From contig NZ_BNBB01000021.1 of assembly GCF_014654615.1 (NCBI RefSeq), positions 31,055 to 95,054 on the forward strand: a stretch of DNA of 64,000 bases, given 5' to 3'. The position numbers were made by a program, and so were the translations under genes. Numbering within the stretch: position 1 is the first letter of the stretch; every line of letters starts with the position of its first letter. The stretch comes from Streptosporangium violaceochromogenes. Its GTDB lineage: Bacteria; Actinomycetota; Actinomycetes; Streptosporangiales; Streptosporangiaceae. Of the stretch, positions 55,801 to 61,993 are shown in pieces. Below the pieces are notes generated by a model that saw nothing but the letters and a program-made list of their open reading frames with translations, did no database searches and was not told where the DNA came from.

Positions 55801-56538
55801 GCCCGCGTCCCGGAACCCGCCGGCCCGGCCGGAGTCATCGGCGGAGTCACCGCCGGAGTCATCGGCGGCCCCTCCCGGCGGCCCTAAGAGGTCCCCGTAG
55901 CGACCGTCTTCGGACCCTCGCGACACCCCCGGACGTTCCACGTGACCATCATCCCCGGAGCCGGTCCGCCTGGGGGGACGATTTCTGTGATCAACGCCCC
56001 CGGAGCCGGACGGCCGGGGCCCGGAGACGGCCGGCACGCCGATCCCGTCCACCGGCCTGCGGTGGGCGCCCCTCCAGGGAACGGTGTCCCAGGGTTCCGG
56101 GCGGCCCTCCCCCGGCAGGGATTCCGGCCCGTGTTCCCCCTCGGGCGACCGGCCGGGGCCGGAGGCGCGGGTGAGAGGGTCGGCCGGGGAGACCGGGGGG
56201 CCGAGCGTGATCGGGGGGATCGAGCCGAGCGGGGGGCGGACGGGATCGGAGGAGTAAGGGCGGGCGCGGGTACGGCGGCGCCCGCCCTGCGGGCGGGGCC
56301 GGGGCGCTCCGGTGTCGTCGGGAGTGGGGGCGGCGAAGGGCGGGAGCATCCACGGGGAGGCCGGCGGAAGACCGCGGGTGTCGTCGCCGGAGGGACCCGG
56401 CGGGGAGTGCTGGATTGCCGGGGGAAGGCTCTGGGGCTCCCGGCGCCTGCTTCCGTACGTCGCCTCGTCGTGACCATCGTCGTCGGCCGGCCACTCTCGC
56501 GAGCGTGGGTCGTGGGGGCCCGGGGCCACGCTCAGCAC
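52834..56538 (-). CDS. giant membrane-anchored beta-propeller (BNR/Asp-box repeat) protein
   Basis: 1234 residues from GTG at 56538. Residues 1-470 are Pro/Gly/Arg/Asp-rich and predicted disordered, with the motif RPDLLVA twice (residues 291-297 and 431-437). A basic stretch and one membrane helix follow at about 473-495 (LTIPLVMVVALAVAVGGGLVL). The extracytoplasmic ~720 residues contain many Asp-box-like repeats: STDGGASWD, SEDGRAWTA, SPDGRSWER, SADGGRTW, SADGRAWKA, SDDGREWRR, SADGVNWV and SDDNGSTWE, i.e. a sialidase/photosynthesis-factor-like propeller. No sialidase catalytic residues were noted. It is probably a surface scaffold or binding protein. Confidence 0.8.
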   Translation of the reverse strand: MLSVAPGPHDPRSREWPADDDGHDEATYGSRRREPQSLPPAIQHSPPGPSGDDTRGLPPASPWMLPPFAAPTPDDTGAPRPRPQGGRRRTRARPYSSDPVRPPLGSIPPITLGPPVSPADPLTRASGPGRSPEGEHGPESLPGEGRPEPWDTVPWRGAHRRPVDGIGVPAVSGPRPSGSGGVDHRNRPPRRTGSGDDGHVERPGVSRGSEDGRYGDLLGPPGGAADDSGGDSADDSGRAGGFRDAGRDGPPSPSRGPVGGDYGGLLDPRYEPAGDHSAPPPEEGSRRRRNRPDLLVASGPPRRPAQPGPAADRADDPAAAFTADPASAPAADRDAPERDIPAPGAPDGDAPGAPERDVPGRDAPDAPERADRPAGSVPPPGRGEGSGSADDAGDAPPTATTPEPGLEPGLAEEGSEPVHRVGRPPGGRPTRPDLLVAQGPSGGRGGAGRHQRPADAPSAVRRSSPTRRRRGRGLTIPLVMVVALAVAVGGGLVLWGWVSDPFATGLRLAGEEVRHGDAGFTPLPGAGGDGSSQVLNAVASVGSVMVAVGSDTTSPVPRPLFLVSTDGGASWDLGTVTGSAGYDNGPATVGRVTGGDGRWLAGGNDLLGTGRGLWTSEDGRAWTAVDPGGLRAFSAGDKIMDLARTSSGFVVVGTTTLPNGSAGAVAWVSPDGRSWERVDSREIGTPDKVRGLKAVVARGDVVVALGDPAPGGSGPAVLRSADGGRTWTHATSSPAGVVPEAGALAAAKDGFVLVPTQRRDDRGEVGVYCSAEGTDWSRCGTITGLARDGSGVKRLASSSAGVAAITESGFERYAVYTSEDGRKWSRSTDLGEVPGSLRALAVSDEGTLVVGGDERAADVDNRLVLMTAPRGGEARPVALERIKGLSRAARDTTRVAAGDGTFVAVGAASGDAGIWSSADGRAWKATGSPQVLGGSHRQALGDVTSGRRGWLAVGSTMTDASSTAPLLVTSDDGREWRRVPATGPLAPAAEHDFLAPHAVASGPSGYVLAGEDRGPSTTVPVLWFSSDLKRYTRAARLPAGGGGVRLHDVSATSSGYVAVGGMGTAERETGVVWVSADGVNWVARKPVLPPGATSAGLRHVVLHGGTVVAAGTATTGDGQRAFAAVSDDNGSTWEFTWLPADRAAAVQDLAATAAGVVAVGWQGAPGERDGMAWTSEDGREWQPHTPAQDSLDGEGAQWLGAVAISGGEVVALGRSTTYRTDHLTLWRSTLSSDG

Positions 56539-56892
56539 CTCCTCGCAGGAAGCCCGTCCAGCCCGGGATCACGCCCCGGACCGTTCCATCCATCTCCGTG
56601 TCAAACCGCCGCAATCCTGTACGGCAGCGGCAAATCGCACGCGCCCCTACTCCTACCCCGTTCCGCCGAAATGATCACCTCCACCGGCCCGGCGGGCGGG
56701 CGCGTCTTTCCGTACTCCCTCCAGAGCAACACGCCGGGGCCGGGCTGACGAGACCTCTCTAGTCAGATTTATTTGCGAAGCGCCGGAATTATCCGGGTTT
56801 GTAGTTGATGCTCCGAAACAAAAGGCCGGGAAAACCGTCCGGCCCCCGTCCCCGGCCCCGCCGAGGCGGGCGGGATCAGCCCACGGGCGGGG
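56539..56892. other. intergenic region with a terminator
   Basis: 354 bp between the propeller start and the CitE-like stop (both minus strand). The part near 56760-56825 is AT-rich. A hairpin GGCCGG/CCGGCC (56824-56829, 56839-56844), followed on the minus strand by TTTTGTTT, should terminate the CitE-like transcript. The propeller promoter must lie near 56560-56700. No coding frame is supported. Confidence 0.55.
56824..56844 (-). terminator. terminator of the CitE-like lyase gene
   Basis: A 6-bp GC stem (56824-56829 with 56839-56844) and a 9-nt loop are followed on the minus strand by TTTTGTTTCGG, 49 bp past the stop codon. Confidence 0.7.
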
Positions 56893-57840
56893 TCAACGCG
56901 TGGGCGGGGTGAAGGCGCCGGTGCGCGCCAGCCCGGCCGCCCGGCCCTTCGCGGCCACGACGAGCGCCATCTTCCTGGACGCCTCGTCGATCATCTCGTC
57001 GCCGAGCATGACCGCGCCGCGCCTTTCGACCGTCGTGTAGTACGCGTAGGCGTCGAGGATGAGCTCGGCGCGGTCGTAGTCCTCCTGGGAGGGGGAGAAC
57101 ACCTCGTTGGCGGCCTCGACCTGACTGGGGTGAAGCACCCACTTGCCGTCGAACCCGAGCGCCGCCGACCGCCCGGCCACCCGGCGGTAGCCGTCCAGAT
57201 CCCCGATCGCCAGGTAGGGGCCGTCGATGGCCTGGAGACCGTGGGCGCGGGCGGCCATGAGAATGCGCATCAGGATGTAGTGATAGGCGTCGCCCTCGGT
57301 GTAGCCGGGGGGCTGCTCCCCCACCACGAGGGTCCGCATGTTGATCGAGGCCATGAAGTCGGCCGGGCCGAAGACCAGCGTCTCCAGGCGCCGGGACGAG
57401 CCGCCGATGGCGTCCACGTTGACCAGGCCCCGCGCGCTCTCGATCTGGGCCTCGACGCCGATCCGGCCGACCTGGAGGCCGTTGGCCCGCTCGATCTGGG
57501 TGAGCAGCGTGTCCAGCCAGGTCACCTGGCCCGGATCCTCCACCTTGGGCAGCATCAGGCAGTCGAGGAACTCCCCCGCGCCCTCCACGACCTCGATCAC
57601 GTCGCGGTAGGTCCACTGCGTGGTCGGGTCGTTGACCCGCACGACGCGGGTCTTGCCCCGCCAGTCGCCCTCGCGCAGGGCGGCCACGACGTTCTTGCGC
57701 GCCTCCTCCTTGGCCGCGGGCGCGACGGAGTCCTCCAGGTCGAGGAAGACCTCGTCGGCGGGCAGGCCCTGGGCCTTCTCCAGGAAACGGGGGTTGCTGC
57801 CGGGCACCGCCAGGCACGAACGTCGCGAGCGCATGGGCAC
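56893..57840 (-). CDS. CoA-ester lyase of the HpcH/HpaI (CitE/malyl-CoA lyase-like) family
   Basis: 315 residues from GTG at 57840. Motifs: RRSCLAVPGSNPRFLEKAQ, DEVFLDLEDSVAPAAKEEAR, TRVVRVNDPTTQW, LMLPKVEDPGQV, IGVEAQIESARGLVNVDAI, LVFGPADFMASI, IDGPYLAIGD and the C-terminal FDGKWVLHPSQVEAANEVF. These are the Mg-binding (Glu/Asp) and CoA-site features of the malyl-CoA/citramalyl-CoA lyase group. It cleaves or forms a 3-hydroxy-acyl-CoA such as malyl-CoA, or acts as its thioesterase. No citrate lyase alpha or gamma gene is present, so citrate lyase itself is unlikely. Monocistronic. Confidence 0.88.
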   Translation of the reverse strand: MPMRSRRSCLAVPGSNPRFLEKAQGLPADEVFLDLEDSVAPAAKEEARKNVVAALREGDWRGKTRVVRVNDPTTQWTYRDVIEVVEGAGEFLDCLMLPKVEDPGQVTWLDTLLTQIERANGLQVGRIGVEAQIESARGLVNVDAIGGSSRRLETLVFGPADFMASINMRTLVVGEQPPGYTEGDAYHYILMRILMAARAHGLQAIDGPYLAIGDLDGYRRVAGRSAALGFDGKWVLHPSQVEAANEVFSPSQEDYDRAELILDAYAYYTTVERRGAVMLGDEMIDEASRKMALVVAAKGRAAGLARTGAFTPPTR

Positions 57841-57994
57841 ACGCTAGCGGCCTTCCGAGAGCACCCGGCGAGCCGGGGTGATCTATCGGGGCCATACAAA
57901 GTCTCCCTCCCGTTCTTGGCGCCGACCTTGTACGGCTCTCTATGTCAATGTCCGAATAATGGTGAATCTAGGCTCGGCAAAGGAAGAAGAGACG

Positions 57995-58570
57995 ATGGCA
58001 AACGCTTCCCCGGCGGCACGCCCCGCCGTACTGTCCGATCTCATCCCCGGTTCCCGCGTCCGCGACGTCCTGCTCGTGGCCGGCGGCGCGGCCCTGACCG
58101 GGCTGGCCGCGCAGCTCAGCTTCCCGATCCCCGGCTCACCCGTCCCCGTCAGCGGTCAGACGTTCGCGGTCGTACTGGTCGGCGCGGCCCTCGGCATGAA
58201 CCGCGCGGTGCTGAGCATGGCCCTCTACATGCTCGTCGGCGTCGCGGGCGTGCCGTGGTTCGCGGGCGGCGCCTCGGGTTTCGGCGGCGCCTCCTTCGGC
58301 TACGTCATCGGGTTCATCGCGGCGGCGGCCGTCGTCGGCAGGCTCGCCGAACACGGCGGCGACCGCACCGTCGCGCGCACGGCCGGCACGATGGTCCTCG
58401 GCAACCTGGTGATCTACGCCTTCGGCCTGCCCGTCCTCATGGCCGTCACCGGGCTGGACCTGGGCACCGCGCTTGCCAAGGGAGTGGTCCCCTTCCTGGT
58501 CGGCGACGCCCTGAAGATCGCTGTCGCGGCCGGTCTGCTCCCGGCGGCCTGGAGGCTCTCCCGCCGCTGA
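57995..58570 (+). CDS. bioY: biotin transporter substrate-specific subunit BioY
   Basis: 191 residues from ATG at 57995 with AAAGGAAG about 8 nt upstream; the longer in-frame extension is not used. About six membrane helices. BioY signatures: VLLVAGGAALTGLAAQLSF, PGSPVPVSGQTFAVVLVGAALG and ALYMLVGVAGVPWFAGG with GGASFGYVIGF. BioY is the S-component of ECF transporters; no ecfA/ecfT genes adjoin, so it acts alone or shares an ECF module elsewhere. The divergent CitE-like gene shares the 154-bp upstream region. A 20-bp terminator stem follows immediately. Confidence 0.92.
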   Translation: MANASPAARPAVLSDLIPGSRVRDVLLVAGGAALTGLAAQLSFPIPGSPVPVSGQTFAVVLVGAALGMNRAVLSMALYMLVGVAGVPWFAGGASGFGGASFGYVIGFIAAAAVVGRLAEHGGDRTVARTAGTMVLGNLVIYAFGLPVLMAVTGLDLGTALAKGVVPFLVGDALKIAVAAGLLPAAWRLSRR

Positions 58571-58588
58571 CCGATGTACCCCGCCCTC

Positions 58589-58631
58589 GTACGGCCTGCG
58601 CCTCCCCGGCCCGGGGAGGCGCAGGCCGTAC
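58589..58631. terminator. very strong 20-bp stem-loop after bioY
   Basis: Two perfectly complementary 20-base arms (58589-58608 and 58612-58631) enclose a 3-nt loop (GCC). It lies 18 bp after the bioY stop and ends 9 bp before the next ATG. The TACATT at 58629-58634 straddles its 3' edge and may be the -10 of the next gene. Confidence 0.8.
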
Positions 58632-58640
58632 ATTCGTCCT

Positions 58641-59006
58641 ATGGGCGCGATCGAGGAGGGCGCCAGGAGGTCGGGGGTCCTGTGGCTGTCACTGGACCGT
58701 CCCCGGCTGGCCTGGCACACGTGGCACGACGGCGCGATCTACGTGGTCACCGGGGGCGGCGAGCAGGAGCTGCCCGGCCTGGCCGAGGCCGGGCGGGTCC
58801 AGGTGACGCTGCGGAGCAAGGACAACGGGGCGCGTCTGATCACCTTCACCGCCGCCGTCGAGGTGGTCGACCAGGTGCTCGCCGGCGAGGCGGTGGCCGC
58901 CCTCGCCAAGGATCGGCTCAACGCCGCCGACGGCGCGGGCCTGCGGGATCGCTGGCTGGCCCACTCCACGGTGGTACGGCTCACCCCACTCGAACCGGCT
59001 CCTTGA
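58641..59006 (+). CDS. small PNPOx-like split-barrel protein (tentative)
   Basis: 121 residues from ATG at 58641. The gene has no Shine-Dalgarno, and a -10-like TACATT ends 6 bp upstream, which fits a leaderless mRNA. The strands RPRLAWHTWHDGAIYVVTG, RVQVTLRSKDNGARLITFTA and VVRLTPL suggest a flavin-reductase/PNPOx-like barrel, a fold common in F420- or FMN-dependent actinobacterial proteins. No cofactor motif is certain, so the fold assignment is weak. The 3' end overlaps the convergent EamA gene by 26 bp. Confidence 0.6.
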   Translation: MGAIEEGARRSGVLWLSLDRPRLAWHTWHDGAIYVVTGGGEQELPGLAEAGRVQVTLRSKDNGARLITFTAAVEVVDQVLAGEAVAALAKDRLNAADGAGLRDRWLAHSTVVRLTPLEPAP

Positions 59007-59928
59007 CCTTCCGCGCGGTCGCCGGGGGCACCGCCGCGGTGGCCCGCTGAGCCAGGTAGGCGCCGACCAGGACGATCAGGCCTCCGACGATCTGGAAGGG
59101 GCCGAGCGCCTCGCCCAGCAGCACCCAGGCGACCACCGCGCCGGCGATGACCTCCAGTGAGGCGACCGTGGAGCCGACGGCGGCCGACAGGCGCCGGACC
59201 GCGGTGACCCCCAGGATGTAGGCGATGACCGTGGCGACCACGATCATCCAGAGCGCCGCCCCCAGCGCCGGCAGGGCCCACCCTCCCTCGGGTGCGGCGG
59301 TCACGGTGAGCGCCGCCCAGGGGATGTCCCAGGGCCGGGCGAGCGGCAGGAGCACCAGCGCCGAGCCCAGCAGGCCCCAGGCGATCAGGCCGAGCGGGTC
59401 GATCTCGTCGCCGAACCCGTCGCTGAGCAGGAAGTATCCGGTGCAGCAGGCCGCCGCGCCGAAGGCCAGCAGCAGGCCGACGGGGTCCAGGGCGAGACCC
59501 GACCAGACCTCGACCACGATGCCGAGCCCGGCCACCGCGACCACGGCGCCGACGTAGGCCGCGCGCGGCAGCCGTACCCGGCGGACGAACCGCACCCAGA
59601 GCACCACCAGCACCGGCGCGGTGAACTCGATGAGCAGGGTGACGCCGACCGGCAGCCGGGTGATGGCCGCGAAGTAGAGCCCCTGCACCCCCGCCACCGC
59701 CACGACCGCGTAGGCCAGCAGGAACGGCAGGCGCGAACGCGGGATCCGCAGCGCCCGGGGCCTGATGAGGGCGGCCACCCCGGTGAGCAGCAGCCCGGCT
59801 CCCGCCATCCGCATCCAGACGGCCTCCAGCGGCGCGAACCCGGCCTCGCCGAGGTACTTGGCCATCGGTCCGGAGAACGCGAAACACCAGGACGCCGCGA
59901 ACGCGATCAGCAGACCGTTCCGCCCCAT
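58981..59928 (-). CDS. EamA (DMT superfamily) transporter
   Basis: 315 residues from ATG at 59928. About ten membrane helices in two EamA repeats: LIAFAASWCFAFSGPMAKYL, YAVVAVAGVQGLYFAAI, VGVTLLIEFTAPVLVVLWV in the first half, and GLLLAFGAAACCTGYFLLSD, ATVIAYILGVTAVRRL, TVASLEVIAGAVVAWVLLGE in the second. The conserved late Glu-Pro-like element is present as LEVIAGAVVAW. Family members export metabolites or amino acids (RhtA-like); the substrate is unknown. Convergent overlap of 26 bp with the PNPOx-like gene, so antisense interference is possible. Confidence 0.92.
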   Translation of the reverse strand: MGRNGLLIAFAASWCFAFSGPMAKYLGEAGFAPLEAVWMRMAGAGLLLTGVAALIRPRALRIPRSRLPFLLAYAVVAVAGVQGLYFAAITRLPVGVTLLIEFTAPVLVVLWVRFVRRVRLPRAAYVGAVVAVAGLGIVVEVWSGLALDPVGLLLAFGAAACCTGYFLLSDGFGDEIDPLGLIAWGLLGSALVLLPLARPWDIPWAALTVTAAPEGGWALPALGAALWMIVVATVIAYILGVTAVRRLSAAVGSTVASLEVIAGAVVAWVLLGEALGPFQIVGGLIVLVGAYLAQRATAAVPPATARKVKEPVRVG

Positions 59929-60058
59929 AAGCCACCATCCCGTAACTACCGTTCAAACCTTTTGATGCTGTCATGTCGGATGGCAGGGCAGCAAGGGGAC
60001 GTCCGAAATGTGAGCGCGTCTGAACGGGACATCCCGGAACGGCGCCTACGCTTCGTAT

Positions 60059-61300
60059 GTGCAGATCTTCATCGCCCGGCTCGCCGGTACCCCGGTCTTC
60101 GATCCGGCCGGGGACCGGATCGGGCGGGTACGGGACGTGGTGGCGGCGATCGCCGGCACCACGTCGCCGCGCGTGCACGGGCTGGTCGTCGAGGTGCAGC
60201 CCCGGCGCCGGGTCTTCCTGCCCATCACCCGGGTGCTCGGCGTGGAGGACGGGGCGGTCGTCTGCAGCGGACGGATCAACATGCGCCGCTTCGAGCAGCG
60301 CGGCTCCGAGACCCTCGTCATCGGGGAGATGCTCGACCTCGAAGTGGAGGTCGAGGGCGAGCGCGTGACGGTCCTGGACCTGGCCATGGAGCAGAACAGC
60401 CGCGCCGAGTGGCTCATCACCAAGGTGGCGGTGATCAGGGGCGGCTCCCGGCTGGGGCTGCGGCGCCGCGGTCCGACCAAGATCGTGGACTGGGGCGCGG
60501 TCAGCGGTTTCGGCGTGGTGCAGAAGGACCAGGGTGCGGCCGGCCTGCTGGTCGCCTTCGAGACGATGCGCGCGGCCGACCTGGCCAGCGCCCTGCACGA
60601 GCTGCCGGACAAACGGCGCGCCGAGGTCGCCGCCGCCCTCGACGACGTCCGGCTCGCCGACGTGCTGGAAGAGCTGCCCGAGCGCGACCAGATCGGCGTC
60701 CTGAGCAGGCTCACCCCCCAGCGGGCCGCCGACGTGCTGGAGGAGATGGCCCCCGACGACGCGGCCGACCTGCTCCAGGACCTCCCGCCCGAGCAGGCCG
60801 AGGCGCTGATGGCGCTGATGGAGCCCGAGGAGGCCGCGCCCGTACGGCGGCTGCTGGTCTACCCGGAGGACACCGCCGGCGGGATGATGACCAGCGAGCC
60901 CGTGGTGCTTCCCCCGCACGCCACGGTCGCCGAGGCGCTGGCCCAGATCCGCCAGCGGGAGGTGACGCCCACCGTCGCCGCGCAGGTCTACGTGGCCCGG
61001 CCGCCCATCGAGACCCCCACCGGCCGCTTCCTGGGCCTGGTCCACTTTCAGCGGCTGCTGCGCGAGCCTCCCGCCACCCTGCTGGGCGGCATCATGGACG
61101 CCTCCCTCGACCCGATCCGGCCCGAGTACACCCTTGGCCAGGTGACCTCCTATCTGGCCACCTACAACCTGATGGCGGTTCCCGTCGTGGACGAGGCGGG
61201 CCGCCTGGTCGGCGCCGTCACCGCCGACGACGTGCTCGACCACCTGCTCCCCGCGGACTGGCGGGAACGGGCCGAGGCGCCGGAGGCCGACCGTGGCTGA
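60059..61300 (+). CDS. PRC-barrel / MgtE N-domain / CBS-pair protein without membrane domain
   Basis: 413 residues from GTG at 60059. A TACGCT (60047-60052) ends 6 bp upstream and no Shine-Dalgarno exists, which fits a leaderless mRNA. Order: PRC-barrel-like strands (residues 1-160; FIARLAGTPVFDPAGDRIG), MgtE_N helical repeats (160-280; ADVLEELPERDQIGVLSRL, MAPDDAADLLQDLPPEQAEAL) and two CBS domains (290-405; YPEDTAGGMMTSEPVVL, YLATYNLMAVPVVDEAG). The pore domain of MgtE is absent, so it is a soluble regulator-like module. It overlaps the DUF1003 gene by 8 bp. Magnesium sensing is inferred from the domains. Confidence 0.88.
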   Translation: MQIFIARLAGTPVFDPAGDRIGRVRDVVAAIAGTTSPRVHGLVVEVQPRRRVFLPITRVLGVEDGAVVCSGRINMRRFEQRGSETLVIGEMLDLEVEVEGERVTVLDLAMEQNSRAEWLITKVAVIRGGSRLGLRRRGPTKIVDWGAVSGFGVVQKDQGAAGLLVAFETMRAADLASALHELPDKRRAEVAAALDDVRLADVLEELPERDQIGVLSRLTPQRAADVLEEMAPDDAADLLQDLPPEQAEALMALMEPEEAAPVRRLLVYPEDTAGGMMTSEPVVLPPHATVAEALAQIRQREVTPTVAAQVYVARPPIETPTGRFLGLVHFQRLLREPPATLLGGIMDASLDPIRPEYTLGQVTSYLATYNLMAVPVVDEAGRLVGAVTADDVLDHLLPADWRERAEAPEADRG

Positions 61301-61784
61301 CCGGCTCGACCAGCCCCGGCAGCCGGGGCCGCGCCTGCGCCTGTACTACGATCCGGAGGCGTTCGGACGGCTGTCGGAGCGGATCGCCCGCTTCCTGGGC
61401 ACCGCCCGGTTCCTGGTTTACATGACCGTCTTCGTTGCGGTCTGGGTGCTGTGGAATGTCCTTGTACCGGCGGAGTGGCGGTTCGACCCCTACCCGTTCA
61501 TCTTCCTGACGCTGATGCTCTCGCTCCAGGCGTCCTACGCCGCGCCGCTCATCCTGCTCGCCCAGAACCGTCAGGCCGACCGTGACCGGGTCCAGAGCGA
61601 AGTCGACCGAGGGGCGGCCGAACGCAACCAGGCCGACATCGAGTATCTGAGCCGGGAAATCGCCGCCCTGCGCATCGCGCTCGGCGAGGTGGCCACCCGT
61701 GACTACATCCGCTCGGAACTCCAGCGCCTACTGGAGGATCTCCGCGAACCCTCCCCCTCGGCCCCCCGCTCCGGAGAGCTCTGA
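61293..61784 (+). CDS. DUF1003 membrane protein
   Basis: 163 residues from GTG at 61293, inside the end of the previous gene. Two membrane helices: FLVYMTVFVAVWVLWNVLV and FIFLTLMLSLQASYAAPLILL, typical of DUF1003, with the conserved RI(A/D)xFxGT segment before and RQADRDR after. The C-terminal ~70 residues form a charged coiled coil (SEVDRGAAERNQADIEYLSREI). The tight coupling to the PRC/MgtE_N/CBS protein suggests that the two form one membrane-bound complex. Known function: none established. Confidence 0.9.
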   Translation: MADRLDQPRQPGPRLRLYYDPEAFGRLSERIARFLGTARFLVYMTVFVAVWVLWNVLVPAEWRFDPYPFIFLTLMLSLQASYAAPLILLAQNRQADRDRVQSEVDRGAAERNQADIEYLSREIAALRIALGEVATRDYIRSELQRLLEDLREPSPSAPRSGEL

Positions 61785-61905
61785 TCACCCGGCCGGCGTC
61801 GGGCGCGGCCGTCCGGCGGCCGCGACGGACTTCCCCCTTCGCCCCACAGGCGGCGCAGATTTCCGGAAATCAGGCCAAACCCACACTTGCTTTGCCTATG
61901 TAACG

Positions 61906-61926
61906 TGTGAAATTTTACATTTCACA
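61906..61926. promoter_or_regulatory. 8-bp inverted repeat upstream of the collagenase (candidate operator)
   Basis: TGTGAAAT (61906-61913) and ATTTCACA (61919-61926) flank TTTAC. The block is strongly AT-rich. With -35-like TTGCCT about 17 bp upstream of TTACAT, it would overlap the -10. The arm spacing does not fit CRP (11 bases between TGTGA and TCACA). Confidence 0.5.
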
Positions 61927-61993
61927 TAACGATCACCGCCCGGCCGGAGGCCTCCGACCGGGCGGCATCGCTCCCTCTCCCCCCAGGAGTGAC

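Noticed and set aside
56893..57840. Citrate lyase beta subunit linked to the Tct/Cit block
   Set aside because: No citrate lyase alpha, gamma or accessory genes adjoin, and the locus is 32 kb from the Tct genes. A malyl-CoA-lyase-like stand-alone enzyme is more likely.
61906..61926. CRP/cAMP site upstream of the collagenase
   Set aside because: TGTGA and TCACA are 11 bases apart, not 6. Kept only as an unassigned inverted repeat.
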